Position numbers and translations under genes: made by a program. From positions 1 through 46,514 of the forward strand of contig WBUO01000009.1 of assembly GCA_008933675.1 (NCBI GenBank): 46,514 nucleotides of DNA, written 5' to 3'. Under the pieces are notes generated by a model. That model was not told the DNA's origin, made no database searches, and worked only from the letters and a program-made list of their open reading frames with translations. This document shows positions 16,748 through 25,483 of this stretch, piece after piece. Position 1 is the stretch's first letter. Each line of letters begins with the position of its first letter. The DNA is from Dechloromonas sp. GTDB taxonomy: Bacteria > Pseudomonadota > Gammaproteobacteria > Burkholderiales > Rhodocyclaceae.

Positions 16748-18127
16748 ATGAAAATGCGTAAAGTAGGCGCAGTCCTGACTGCCCTGTTTGCCATCCAGGG
16801 CAGTGTTCATGCCGCCAGCGAGGCCGATGCCGCCAAGCTGGGCAAGGAATTGACGCCGGTTGGTGCCGAAAAGGGCGCCAACAAGGATGGCTCGATCCCC
16901 GCCTGGGCTCCCGGCGACGCCGCCACCCCCGGCTGGTCCTACGGCAAGAGCCGCGCCGCCCATTTCAAGCATCAGGGCGACAAGCCGCTGTACAGCATTG
17001 ACGCGGGTAACGTCGATAAATACGCCGACAAACTGTCGCCGGGCCAGATCCAGCAGATCAAGCAGGCCAAGGGCTACAAGATGGAGGTCTATCCGACGCG
17101 GCGGACCTGCAGCAACCCGGACTTCGTTGCCGAGAACACGAAGAAGAACGTTACCGGCGCCAAGCTTGGTGCCGATGGCTGGAGCCTGCAGGAAGCGACG
17201 GTGCCGGGCATTCCTTTCGCCATTCCGAAGACCGGCACCGAGGTGATGTGGAACGTCAAGATGAAGTACGCCGGTGTCGGCTTCGAGTGGCCGACCCTGT
17301 ACACCGCGCTGTCGCCGCGCGCTGGTTCGAGCGAGTGGATCGCCGCGACGTCGACGCAGACCTATTTCTTCCCGTGGGGCAAGAAGGGCTCGACCCAGTT
17401 GTCCACGCTGCCGCCGGTCGAGTACTTCACCTACTTCGCCTACAAGTCGCCGACGGCGCTGGCCGGGCAGGCCCTGGCGATCACCAACTTCATGGACAAG
17501 ACCAACGAGGTCTACTACTACTTCCCCGGCCAGCGTCGCGTCCGCCGCATGCCGACCTATGCCTACGATGCGCCGCAGATCGGTTTCGAGAACCAGTACA
17601 CGATGGACGAGCCGCGAATGTTCAACGGCACCATCGAGCGTTTCGACTGGAAGCTGGTCGGCAAGAAGGAGCTGATCGTCGGTTACAACGCCTTCGGCAT
17701 GTATGACCCGAACGTCAAGTTCAACGATGTTGCCAAGGATGACGGCATCGCCAGCGCCAACCGCCGCTACGAGCTGCACCGTGTCTGGGTGGTCGAGGCG
17801 AGCGTCAAGTCGGGCGTCCGTCACGTCGCGCCGAAACGCACCTTCTACATTGACGAGGACAGCTGGGCCATCGTCGTCGCCGAGGACTACGACGCCCAGG
17901 GCAAGCTGTGGAAGCTGCGCGAGGGCTTCGTCATTCCGGTCTATGAAACGGGCAGCTGCGACAACCCGGCTTTCGTCCAGTACAACCTGGTCGATAACCG
18001 CTACCTGGTCGACCAGAGCTCGCTCGGCGCCGGCAAGGACATGCGCTGGTTCGTCGAAGCCAACGATCCCAAGTTGAAGGCTGGCTTCTACACGTCCGAC
18101 AACCTGCGCGCCATCAGCGAACGCTGA
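16748..18127 (+). CDS. DUF1329 family periplasmic/outer-membrane-associated protein
   Basis: This 459-residue protein has a signal peptide (VGAVLTALFAIQGSVHA) and the DUF1329 family layout, a LolB-like fold thought to bind hydrophobic ligands. Typical pieces are LTPVGAEKGANKDGSIPAW near the start and YYYFPGQRRVRRMPTYAYD in the middle. GAGGAGG precedes the ATG. DUF1329 genes nearly always sit beside DUF1302 genes, as here (31 bp away), often with an RND exporter and a YCF48-like protein. The biochemical role is not established. Context with the amine dehydrogenase suggests handling of aromatic amine or aldehyde at the envelope. Confidence 0.85.
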   Translation: MKMRKVGAVLTALFAIQGSVHAASEADAAKLGKELTPVGAEKGANKDGSIPAWAPGDAATPGWSYGKSRAAHFKHQGDKPLYSIDAGNVDKYADKLSPGQIQQIKQAKGYKMEVYPTRRTCSNPDFVAENTKKNVTGAKLGADGWSLQEATVPGIPFAIPKTGTEVMWNVKMKYAGVGFEWPTLYTALSPRAGSSEWIAATSTQTYFFPWGKKGSTQLSTLPPVEYFTYFAYKSPTALAGQALAITNFMDKTNEVYYYFPGQRRVRRMPTYAYDAPQIGFENQYTMDEPRMFNGTIERFDWKLVGKKELIVGYNAFGMYDPNVKFNDVAKDDGIASANRRYELHRVWVVEASVKSGVRHVAPKRTFYIDEDSWAIVVAEDYDAQGKLWKLREGFVIPVYETGSCDNPAFVQYNLVDNRYLVDQSSLGAGKDMRWFVEANDPKLKAGFYTSDNLRAISER

Positions 18128-18158
18128 GCGTCCGGCCACGCATAACGGGGGAATCTAC

Positions 18159-19808
18159 ATGAACCACATTTTCAGGAAGACCGTCGCTGCCGCGTTGCTC
18201 GGCTACATCGGCAGTGCCGCCGCATTCACCTTCGAGACCGAGAACGTCAGCGGCTCCTTCGACAGCACGGTTACTGTCGGTGTCGGCGTACGTGCCAGCA
18301 ACACCTCCTGTGGCCTGATCTCGCGCGATTCGGCCGGCATGTTCACCGGCAACGCCGGGCCGACCGGCCGCGGTGCGCCGTCGGCCTGTATCGAGACGAC
18401 GGCCGGCATCGGCGATCAGGGCAACCTCAATTACGAGAAAGGCGATGCCTTCACGACCTACCTCAAGGGCTCGCACGAACTGCTGCTGAAGTTTCCCGAG
18501 CGCATCACCTTCATGGGGCGGGTCAGCTGGCTGAAGGATTTCTCGGCCACCCACGATTCCGGCATCATCAGTGCCGGCAATCCGACCGGCCGCTCGCAAC
18601 CGTCGGAGGCCAGTGACGACCTGTCGTTCAAGGCCCGCCTGCTAGATTTCTGGCTCAGCAAGGAGTTCTCGGTCGGCGAGCAGACGGCGCGCGTGCGTGT
18701 CGGCAATCAGGTGATCAGCTGGGGCGAGAGCCTGTTCCTGCCCGGCGGCATCAATCAGGTCAACGCCATGGATTTCATGCGTCTGTCGCAACCGGGTACC
18801 CAGCTCAAGGAGGTCTTCCTGCCGGCGCCCATCGTCAGCTTCGCCGCCGGCCTGGGCGGCGGTGTGAACGTCGAGGCCTACGTGCAGGGGCGCTGGAACG
18901 AATCCTACTTCCCGCCAACCGGCAGCTACTGGTCGCCGGTCAACGGTCTGGGCAAGGGTTACAAGGATTACGGCTTCCGCAAGGACGATGCCAGGAACTC
19001 CGGCCAGTACGGCGTCGCCGTGCGCTGGCAGCCGGAAGGCACGCAGCTGAACCTCGGGCTGTACGGCATGCGCTACCACGAGAAGGGGCCGCAGCTGAAC
19101 CTGGCCACCGGGCCGGCTTGGGTCTTCCCGGAGGACCGCAAGATGTTCGGTGTCAGCGCCAACTTCCCGCTCGGCGACTGGGCCATCGGCACCGAACTCT
19201 CCTACCGGCCGAAGGATGCCGTGTCGCTGAATCCCAATCTCGGCTGCGCCGGCAACAACGGTGACTGTTTCGTCGACGAGAAGAAGTTCCAGTTCCACCT
19301 GACCGGCATCCTGAGCATGACGCCGGGCGATTACGGCGGCATCCTGAAGCTGCTCGGCGGCGCCCAGACGGCGACGCTGCTGGCCGAAGTCGTCGGTGTC
19401 CGCTATCCCGACCTGAAGCGCTTCTACAACGGCGATCCGGTTGGCGCCGGCGTCTGGGGCTGGGGTCAGGAGACCGACATCACCGCCGCGCCGCGCGCAG
19501 TCGGCACCAAGAACTCCTGGGGCTACAACCTGGACTTCAGCTGGGTCTATGACGGTACGCTGATTCCGGGCTGGCAGGTGACGCCGGGCGTCTATTTCTT
19601 CCATGCCGTCAGCGGTCGCACGCCGAACATCGGGGCGCTGTTCATGGAGAGCGCCAAGTCGGCCAACATCTACGTGAACTTCACGCAGAACCCGGCCAAC
19701 TGGCAGTTCGGCGTCAATTACGCCACCTTCTGGGGTGGCAAGAGCGTCTTCGATCAGGTGTACAAGGATCGCGATTTCTTCGGAGCCTATGTCTCGCGCA
19801 ATTTCTGA
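18159..19808 (+). CDS. DUF1302 family outer-membrane beta-barrel protein
   Basis: This 549-residue protein has a signal peptide (AAALLGYIGSAAAF), alternating amphipathic strands throughout and a terminal phenylalanine (YVSRNF), the hallmark of outer-membrane barrels. It matches DUF1302, a partner of DUF1329 in operons for hydrophobic substrates such as terpenoids, steroids and aromatics. It may be the outer-membrane channel of the module. Substrate and direction of transport are unknown. Confidence 0.85.
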   Translation: MNHIFRKTVAAALLGYIGSAAAFTFETENVSGSFDSTVTVGVGVRASNTSCGLISRDSAGMFTGNAGPTGRGAPSACIETTAGIGDQGNLNYEKGDAFTTYLKGSHELLLKFPERITFMGRVSWLKDFSATHDSGIISAGNPTGRSQPSEASDDLSFKARLLDFWLSKEFSVGEQTARVRVGNQVISWGESLFLPGGINQVNAMDFMRLSQPGTQLKEVFLPAPIVSFAAGLGGGVNVEAYVQGRWNESYFPPTGSYWSPVNGLGKGYKDYGFRKDDARNSGQYGVAVRWQPEGTQLNLGLYGMRYHEKGPQLNLATGPAWVFPEDRKMFGVSANFPLGDWAIGTELSYRPKDAVSLNPNLGCAGNNGDCFVDEKKFQFHLTGILSMTPGDYGGILKLLGGAQTATLLAEVVGVRYPDLKRFYNGDPVGAGVWGWGQETDITAAPRAVGTKNSWGYNLDFSWVYDGTLIPGWQVTPGVYFFHAVSGRTPNIGALFMESAKSANIYVNFTQNPANWQFGVNYATFWGGKSVFDQVYKDRDFFGAYVSRNF

Positions 19809-19817
19809 GTGCAGCAG

Positions 19818-19841
19818 GGGAGGGCGGTTCGCCGCTCTCCC
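19818..19841 (+). repeat. UUCG-capped hairpin between DUF1302 and RND genes
   Basis: GGGAGGGCGG (19818-19827) pairs with CCGCTCTCCC (19832-19841), with one G-U pair, around a TTCG loop. This is a very stable tetraloop hairpin. No T-run follows, so it is more likely an mRNA processing or stability element than a terminator. Confidence 0.5.
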
Positions 19842-19886
19842 GTCGTCCCGACAAGAACATAAAAATTCCCCACGGAAGAACAGAGC

Positions 19887-22280
19887 ATGATCAACCTTTT
19901 CAGCGTCGACGACGTCGACCGCCTGCTGACCCGGACGCTCAAGGGACTGGAAGATTTCTGCTTCCGCTTCCGCACGCCATTCCTGGTCTGGTTGGCGATA
20001 TTCACCGCAGTGATGGGGTATTTCGCCCTGCAGTTGCGCATGGAGGCCGGTTTCGAGAAACAGATGCCGAGCGGTCACGAGTACATCGAGACCTTCCAGA
20101 AATACCGCAACGATGTCCTTGGCGCCAATCGCCTGACCATTGTCGTCAAGGCGAAAAGGGACACCATCTGGACGCAGGCCGGGCTGAGCCGCCTGTATGA
20201 CGTGACCCAGGCGGTGATCTACCTGCCCGGCGTCGACCGCCTCGGCGTGCAGTCCTTGTGGACGCCGAACAGCTTCGTCAACGAAATCACCGAAGAGGGC
20301 TTTCGTGCCGACCCGCTGATTCCCGGCACCGTGACGCCGGAACAGCTGAATCCCGAGATCGTCGCCGGCATCCAGCGCTCGGCCAGCCAGGGCGGCTTCG
20401 TCGGCACGCTGGTCTCGCGCGACCAGACCAGCGCCATGATCACCGCCGAACTGGCCGAGGTGGACAAGGATGGCCAGCAGATCGACTACGTCGCCTACAA
20501 CCACCAGCTCGAAGCGTTGCGCAGCCAGTTCGAGGATGGCGATTTCGAGATCCAGATCATCGGCTTTGCCAAACAGGTCGGCGACATCGCCGACGGCGCC
20601 GCCGCGGTGCTGGAGTTCTGCGCCGTGGCGCTGGTCCTGACGGCGCTCGCCGTCTATTGGTACTGCCACTCGCTGCGCTTCACGCTGCTGCCGATCATCT
20701 GCTCTTTCACCTCGCTGGTCTGGCAGTTCGGTGCGCTGCGCCTGCTCGGCTTCGGTCTCGATCCGCTGGCCGTGCTGGTGCCCTTTCTCGTCTTTGCCAT
20801 CGGTGTCTCGCACGGTGTGCAGCAGATCAATTTCATCGTCCGCGAACTGGCGCACGGCAAGACGACCGAGCAAGCTGCCCGTGCCAGCTTCTCCGGTCTG
20901 CTGATCCCCGGGGTTCTGGCCCTGGTCACCGCCTTCGTCTCCTTCATCACGCTGATCCTGATCCCTATCCCGATGGTGCGCGAACTGGCCATCACCGCCT
21001 CGCTCGGCGTTTTCTTCAAGATCACCACCAACCTGGCGATGCTGCCCATCGCCGCCTCCTACTTCACGTTCGACAAGGCCTACGCCGACAAGGCGATGGT
21101 CAAGCGCGACAAGCGGGCGCGCTGGCTGCGTTCGCTGGCCCGCGTCGCCGAGCCGAAGAACGCGCTGCTGGTGATCCTGGCAACGACGGCGATCTTCGCC
21201 GTGTCGGTCTGGCAGAGCAGCGACCGCGTCGTCGGCACGCTGCAGCCGGGGGCGCCGGAACTGCGCCCGGAAGCGCGCTTCAACCGCGACGCGGTGGCCA
21301 TTTCCGACAATTACGACACCGGCCTCGACTGGCTGACGGTGATCTTCGAGGCGCCGCCCGAATCCTGCGACAACGTAGCGCTCGGTGGCTACCAGGACCG
21401 CTTCGTCTGGGAGTTGCAGAACACCGAGGGCGTGCTCTCGGCGATCTCCTTCTCCGGCCTGCTGCGCACCTATAACGAGGGCTACAACGAAGGCAATCCG
21501 AAGATGAACGCGGTGCCCATCGATCCGGCCAACTACGCGGCGCTGGCTACCGAGATCGGAAGGCTGCGCGGCTACATGAAGAAGGACTGCAGCATGACGG
21601 CGGTGCACCTGTTCCTGACCGACCACAAGGCGACGACGATCAATCGCGTGATCGCCAAGGTCAAGGACTTCCGCGCCGCCAACACGCTTGATGGCGTCAC
21701 CATCCGCCTCGCTTCCGGCAATGCCGGTGTTCTGGCGGCGGTCAACGACGAGGTCGAGCACAGCGAACTGCCGATGCTGCTCTACGTCTATGCCGCCATC
21801 GTCATTCTGGTGGCCATGGTGTACCGCGACTTCCGCGCCGTGCTCGCCTGCTGCCTGCCGCTGACCGTCGGCACCTTCATCGGCTATTGGTTCATGAAGG
21901 AACTGGAGATCGGGCTGACCGTCGCCACCCTGCCGGTGATGGTGCTCGCCGTCGGCATCGGCGTCGATTACGCCTTCTACATCTACAACCGGCTGCAGAT
22001 GCACATGGCCGCCGGCGAGGACATCGTCAAGGCGCTCGAACACTCGATCCTGGAAGTCGGCACGGCGACCATCTTCACCGCCATCACGCTGGCCGTCGGC
22101 GTCGCCACCTGGGCCTTCTCAGACCTGAAGTTCCAGGCCGACATGGGCAAGCTGCTGGCCTTCATGTTCATGGTCAACATGGTGATGGCGATGACGGCCC
22201 TGCCGGCCTTCGCCGTATGGCTGGAAAGACTGTTCCCGCGGCGCAGCCCGGTCCGCGCCCCGGGCATCCTGGCGCACTGA
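19887..22280 (+). CDS. RND-superfamily (MMPL-type) inner-membrane exporter
   Basis: This 797-residue protein has the two-fold RND/MMPL plan: one membrane helix, a large periplasmic loop, a block of about five helices, then a second loop and block. Visible signatures are LVFAIGVSHGVQQINFIVRE in the first block and AVGIGVDYAFYIYNRLQMHM in the second, carrying the conserved acidic residue D of the proton path. Such predicted exporters are regular neighbours of DUF1329/DUF1302 and YCF48 genes. It may move a hydrophobic aromatic or a lipid. No membrane-fusion partner is present, which fits the MMPL/HpnN class rather than AcrB-type tripartite pumps. Confidence 0.87.
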   Translation: MINLFSVDDVDRLLTRTLKGLEDFCFRFRTPFLVWLAIFTAVMGYFALQLRMEAGFEKQMPSGHEYIETFQKYRNDVLGANRLTIVVKAKRDTIWTQAGLSRLYDVTQAVIYLPGVDRLGVQSLWTPNSFVNEITEEGFRADPLIPGTVTPEQLNPEIVAGIQRSASQGGFVGTLVSRDQTSAMITAELAEVDKDGQQIDYVAYNHQLEALRSQFEDGDFEIQIIGFAKQVGDIADGAAAVLEFCAVALVLTALAVYWYCHSLRFTLLPIICSFTSLVWQFGALRLLGFGLDPLAVLVPFLVFAIGVSHGVQQINFIVRELAHGKTTEQAARASFSGLLIPGVLALVTAFVSFITLILIPIPMVRELAITASLGVFFKITTNLAMLPIAASYFTFDKAYADKAMVKRDKRARWLRSLARVAEPKNALLVILATTAIFAVSVWQSSDRVVGTLQPGAPELRPEARFNRDAVAISDNYDTGLDWLTVIFEAPPESCDNVALGGYQDRFVWELQNTEGVLSAISFSGLLRTYNEGYNEGNPKMNAVPIDPANYAALATEIGRLRGYMKKDCSMTAVHLFLTDHKATTINRVIAKVKDFRAANTLDGVTIRLASGNAGVLAAVNDEVEHSELPMLLYVYAAIVILVAMVYRDFRAVLACCLPLTVGTFIGYWFMKELEIGLTVATLPVMVLAVGIGVDYAFYIYNRLQMHMAAGEDIVKALEHSILEVGTATIFTAITLAVGVATWAFSDLKFQADMGKLLAFMFMVNMVMAMTALPAFAVWLERLFPRRSPVRAPGILAH

Positions 22281-22291
22281 GAGAGACGATC

Positions 22292-23290
22292 ATGACCTTC
22301 ACCACGATCAAAACGGCGCTGGCGCTGCTTGCCCTGCTGACCATCGGCGGCACCGCCTGCGCGCAATCCGCGGCGCCGGTCGCCGGCCAGCCGCTGAGCG
22401 TGCGCCCGGCCGCCCAATCGACGGCCGCCGTGCTCGCCCCGATGCTCGGCGCCACCCGCGCCGGCAAGCGCATCGTCGCGGTCGGCGATTTCGGTATCGT
22501 TCTGCTCTCCGACGATGATGGCAAGAGCTTCCGCCAGGCGGCCGGCGTGCCTGTCTCCACGACGCTGACCGCCGTCTCGTTTGCCGACGACAAGCACGGC
22601 TGGGCCGTTGGCCACTGGGGCGTCATCCTGCATAGCGAAGATGGCGGCGAGAACTGGAAAATCCAGCGCAGCGACACCGGCGAGGACCGGCCGCTGTTCT
22701 CGGTGCATTTCTTCGATGCCCGCGAAGGCATCGCCGTCGGCCTGTGGTCGCTGGTGCTGAAGACGCGCGACGGCGGCAAGAGCTGGGAAGCGCTGACCAT
22801 GCCGGCGCCGCCGGAAGGTGGGCGCGGCGACCGCAACCTGTTCAGGATCTTCGCCTCGCCGCAGGGCAGCCTGTTCGTCGCCGCCGAGCGCGGTGCCGTG
22901 CTGCGCAGCGACGACCGCGGCCAGAGCTGGCGCTACCTGAATACCGGCTACAACGGCTCGTTCTGGGCCGGCATCGCGCTGGCCGACGGCACGCTGGCCG
23001 TCGCCGGCCTGCGCGGCACGCTGTACCGCAGCAGCGACGACGGGCGGACCTGGCAGAACGTGCCGACCGGCAGCAAGAGCTCGCTGACCGACCTGGTTGC
23101 CGTTGGCAACAAGCTGATCGGCGTCGGCCTCGATGGCGTGCAGATCGAAAGCAGCGACCGCGGCGCCAGCTTCGCCTGGACACAGCGCGACGACCGCTTG
23201 TCGATGACGGCCGCGGTGGCGGCCGGCAGCGACGGCCTGGTTCGCTTCTCGAAGCGCGGCGTGGTCAAGCCCGGGCCGACCCACAACTGA
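22292..23290 (+). CDS. YCF48-like beta-propeller exported protein
   Basis: This 332-residue protein has a signal peptide (ALALLALLTIGGTACAQ) and repeated BNR/YCF48-type motifs (SDDDGKSFRQ, SEDGGENWKI, TRDGGKSWEA, SDDRGQSWRY, SSDDGRTWQN), predicting a seven-bladed propeller in the periplasm. YCF48/Hcf136-like proteins assist assembly of membrane complexes. In this operon type it probably serves the RND protein 11 bp upstream. Its exact role is unknown. Confidence 0.85.
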   Translation: MTFTTIKTALALLALLTIGGTACAQSAAPVAGQPLSVRPAAQSTAAVLAPMLGATRAGKRIVAVGDFGIVLLSDDDGKSFRQAAGVPVSTTLTAVSFADDKHGWAVGHWGVILHSEDGGENWKIQRSDTGEDRPLFSVHFFDAREGIAVGLWSLVLKTRDGGKSWEALTMPAPPEGGRGDRNLFRIFASPQGSLFVAAERGAVLRSDDRGQSWRYLNTGYNGSFWAGIALADGTLAVAGLRGTLYRSSDDGRTWQNVPTGSKSSLTDLVAVGNKLIGVGLDGVQIESSDRGASFAWTQRDDRLSMTAAVAAGSDGLVRFSKRGVVKPGPTHN

Positions 23291-23324
23291 TCGAACAAAA
23301 CCGACAAAGACCCAAGGAGACAGC

Positions 23325-24755
23325 ATGGAAACATTTGCCATGACCATCGGCGGCCAGCCGGTGCAGGCGGCGCGCCGCTTCGCCGTGATCAACCCGGCCA
23401 GCGGCAAGGCCTTCGCCGAGGTGCCGGCCGGCGACACGACGCATCTGGAGGCCGCCGTAGCCGCAGCCCGTGCTGCCTTCCCGGCCTGGAGCCGGATGGC
23501 CGACAGCGAGCGCCGGGTACTGGTGCATGCGCTGGCCGGGGTGCTGGAAAGCCACATGCCGGAACTGATGCTGCTGGTTACCAAGGAAACCGGCAAGCCG
23601 CTCGGCGGGCTGAACGGCGTCGGTGCCGGCATGGAGGTCGGCGGCGCCATCGCCTGGACGCACGTCACTGCCGACTTGTCGCTGCCGGTCGAAGTCATCC
23701 AGGACAATGCCGAGGCGCGTATCGAAGTGCATCGCAAGCCGCTTGGCGTGGTCGGTTCGATCACGCCGTGGAACTGGCCGCTGATGATCGCCATCTGGCA
23801 CATCATGCCGGCGCTGCGTGCCGGCAACACCGTGGTGCTGAAACCCTCCGAGCTGACGCCGGCGGCGACGTTGCGTTTCGGCGAACTGGCGCGCGAGGTG
23901 CTGCCGCCGGGCGTGCTCAACGTCATCTCGGCCGAGCGCGACGCCGGCGTCGGCGAGGCGATGGCCAGCCATCCGGGCATCGACAAGATCGTGTTCACCG
24001 GCTCGACGCCGACCGGCCGGCGGATCATGGCCAGCGCCGCCGGCAACCTCAAGCGCCTGACGCTGGAACTGGGCGGCAACGATGCCGGCATCGTGCTGCC
24101 CGACGTCGACCCGGAGGAAGTCGCCGGCAAGCTGTTCGGTGTCACCTTCCACAACAATGGACAGACCTGCGCCTGTCTGAAGCGCCTCTACGTCCATGAC
24201 AGCCTCTACGAGCCGCTGTGCCAGGAACTGGCCCGGCTGGCCCGCGAAGCGGTGGTCGGCGACGGCCTGCAGGCGGAGACGCAACTCGGCCCGGTGCAGA
24301 ACGCCAAACAGATGGCCTATGTTGCCGAACTGGTCGACGATGCGCGGGCGCGTGGCGCACGGGTGCTGTCCGGCGGCAGGGCACGCGCCGGCGGCGGCTA
24401 TTTCTACGAGCCGACGGTGCTCGCCGACGTCAGCGACGGCATGCGCGTCGTCGATGAGGAGCAGTTCGGGCCGGTGCTGCCGGTGATCCGCTACAGCGAC
24501 ATCGACGAGGTGATCCGCCGCGCCAACGACAATCCGAACGGCCTCGGTGGCTCGATCTGGTCGCAGGACCCGGGCAAGGCGGCCGAGCTGGCCCTGCGTC
24601 TGGAGTGCGGTACCGCCTGGATCAACGAGCACGGGGCGATCCAGCCGGATGCGCCGTTCGGCGGCGTCAAGCAATCCGGCATCGGTGTCGAGTTCGGCCG
24701 CTACGGGCTGGAGGAATACACCACCATCCAGACCCTGAAGATCATGAAGTCCTGA
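23325..24755 (+). CDS. NAD(P)-dependent aldehyde dehydrogenase (arylacetaldehyde candidate)
   Basis: This 476-residue aldehyde dehydrogenase has SITPWNWPLM, the glutamate motif LTLELGGND, NNGQTCACLKR with the catalytic cysteine and a C-terminal PFGGVKQSGIGVEFGRYG. AAGGAG precedes the ATG. Being last in the operon that starts with DUF1329, and adjacent to the amine dehydrogenase operon, it should oxidise the aldehyde formed from the amine (for example 4-hydroxyphenylacetaldehyde to 4-hydroxyphenylacetate). Substrate choice is inferred from context; an aminoaldehyde or lactaldehyde role is possible from sequence alone. Confidence 0.87.
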   Translation: METFAMTIGGQPVQAARRFAVINPASGKAFAEVPAGDTTHLEAAVAAARAAFPAWSRMADSERRVLVHALAGVLESHMPELMLLVTKETGKPLGGLNGVGAGMEVGGAIAWTHVTADLSLPVEVIQDNAEARIEVHRKPLGVVGSITPWNWPLMIAIWHIMPALRAGNTVVLKPSELTPAATLRFGELAREVLPPGVLNVISAERDAGVGEAMASHPGIDKIVFTGSTPTGRRIMASAAGNLKRLTLELGGNDAGIVLPDVDPEEVAGKLFGVTFHNNGQTCACLKRLYVHDSLYEPLCQELARLAREAVVGDGLQAETQLGPVQNAKQMAYVAELVDDARARGARVLSGGRARAGGGYFYEPTVLADVSDGMRVVDEEQFGPVLPVIRYSDIDEVIRRANDNPNGLGGSIWSQDPGKAAELALRLECGTAWINEHGAIQPDAPFGGVKQSGIGVEFGRYGLEEYTTIQTLKIMKS

Positions 24756-24807
24756 CGGCCGGCGGCCGGCAGCAACCGCGTTCATTCGTCTCTCCTCTGC
24801 GAGACTT

Positions 24808-24835
24808 CCGGCCGCCTGGTGCGGCCGGCTTTTTT
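24808..24835 (+). terminator. Rho-independent terminator after the aldehyde dehydrogenase
   Basis: CCGGCCGC (24808-24815) and GCGGCCGG (24821-24828) form a perfect 8-bp stem with a 5-nt loop, followed by C and six T. It ends the DUF1329-to-aldehyde-dehydrogenase operon. Confidence 0.85.
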
Positions 24836-24849
24836 GGTAAGGTTGCCCG

Positions 24850-25380
24850 TTGAGCCAATTCACCATCCCGCAGCGCCTCGACAGCGAGCGCCTGATTCTC
24901 CGTCCCTTCGTCGAAGCCGACTGGCGCAGCATGCACGCCCATTATTCCCATCCCGAATGCACCCGCTACACGCTCGGCCGGGTGCTTTCCGAGGGCGAAA
25001 GCTGGCGCCTGACGGCAACCCTCGCCGGTCACTGGCTGCTGCGCGGCTACGGGCCTTACGCGCTGGAAGACAGGGCCAGCGGGACGATGATCGGCGCTGG
25101 CGGATTGTGGCATCCGGTGGATTTTCCCGAGCGCGAGATCAAGTGGGCGCTGCATCCCGACTGGTGGGGGCAGGGCTATGCCAGCGAAGCGGCGCGCTGC
25201 GTGCTGCGCATGGCGCAGACGGTTTATCCGGACGCGCCGCCGATCAGCTTCATCGACCGCGACAACGCCGGCTCCATCCGCGTCGCCCTGGCGGTGGGCG
25301 CCGCTTTCGAGCGCGAGATGGATTTCCGCGGCCGACGCTTCCAGGTCTTCCGGCATCGCTACGCCGGCAACGAAAAATAA
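24850..25380 (+). CDS. GNAT-family N-acetyltransferase (RimJ/RimL-like)
   Basis: This 176-residue protein begins RLDSERLILRPFVEADW, typical of RimJ/RimL-type GNAT acetyltransferases. It contains the acetyl-CoA loop region HPDWWGQGYASEAARCVL and SFIDRDNAGSIRVALAVGA. The start is a TTG at 24850, because no ATG is available before conserved residues. It lies alone between a terminator and the TRAP-hpa promoter. No link to the pathway is evident. Substrate unknown. Confidence 0.82.
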   Translation: MSQFTIPQRLDSERLILRPFVEADWRSMHAHYSHPECTRYTLGRVLSEGESWRLTATLAGHWLLRGYGPYALEDRASGTMIGAGGLWHPVDFPEREIKWALHPDWWGQGYASEAARCVLRMAQTVYPDAPPISFIDRDNAGSIRVALAVGAAFEREMDFRGRRFQVFRHRYAGNEK

Positions 25381-25393
25381 TTTCGCCAACCCG

Positions 25394-25441
25394 TTGACTC
25401 ACTAACATCGTAGTGATTTAATTTAATCACTAACATATTAA
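25394..25441 (+). promoter_or_regulatory. TRAP-hpa operon promoter with two HpaR-like operators
   Basis: TTGACT (25394-25399) and TTTAAT (25417-25422) are 17 bp apart, a good sigma70 promoter. The spacer is filled by TCACTAACATCGTAGTGA (25399-25416), whose core CTAACATCGTAG matches the hpaR-hpaA palindrome at 10 of 12 positions. A second copy, CTAACATATTAA (25430-25441, 10 of 12), lies at the expected transcription start. The arrangement of TTGACT followed by the operator equals that at 4199-4227. Repression by HpaR is inferred. Confidence 0.75.
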
Positions 25442-25483
25442 TAAACGGGCCTTCGCCCTTTCTCATCAACGAGGAGATCTCGA

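Noticed and set aside
18642-22043. Very long open frame (over 1100 codons) on the minus strand opposite DUF1302 and the RND gene.
   Set aside because: It is antisense to two well-supported genes. Its low-complexity Arg/Gly/Asp/His-rich product is typical of high-GC shadow frames.
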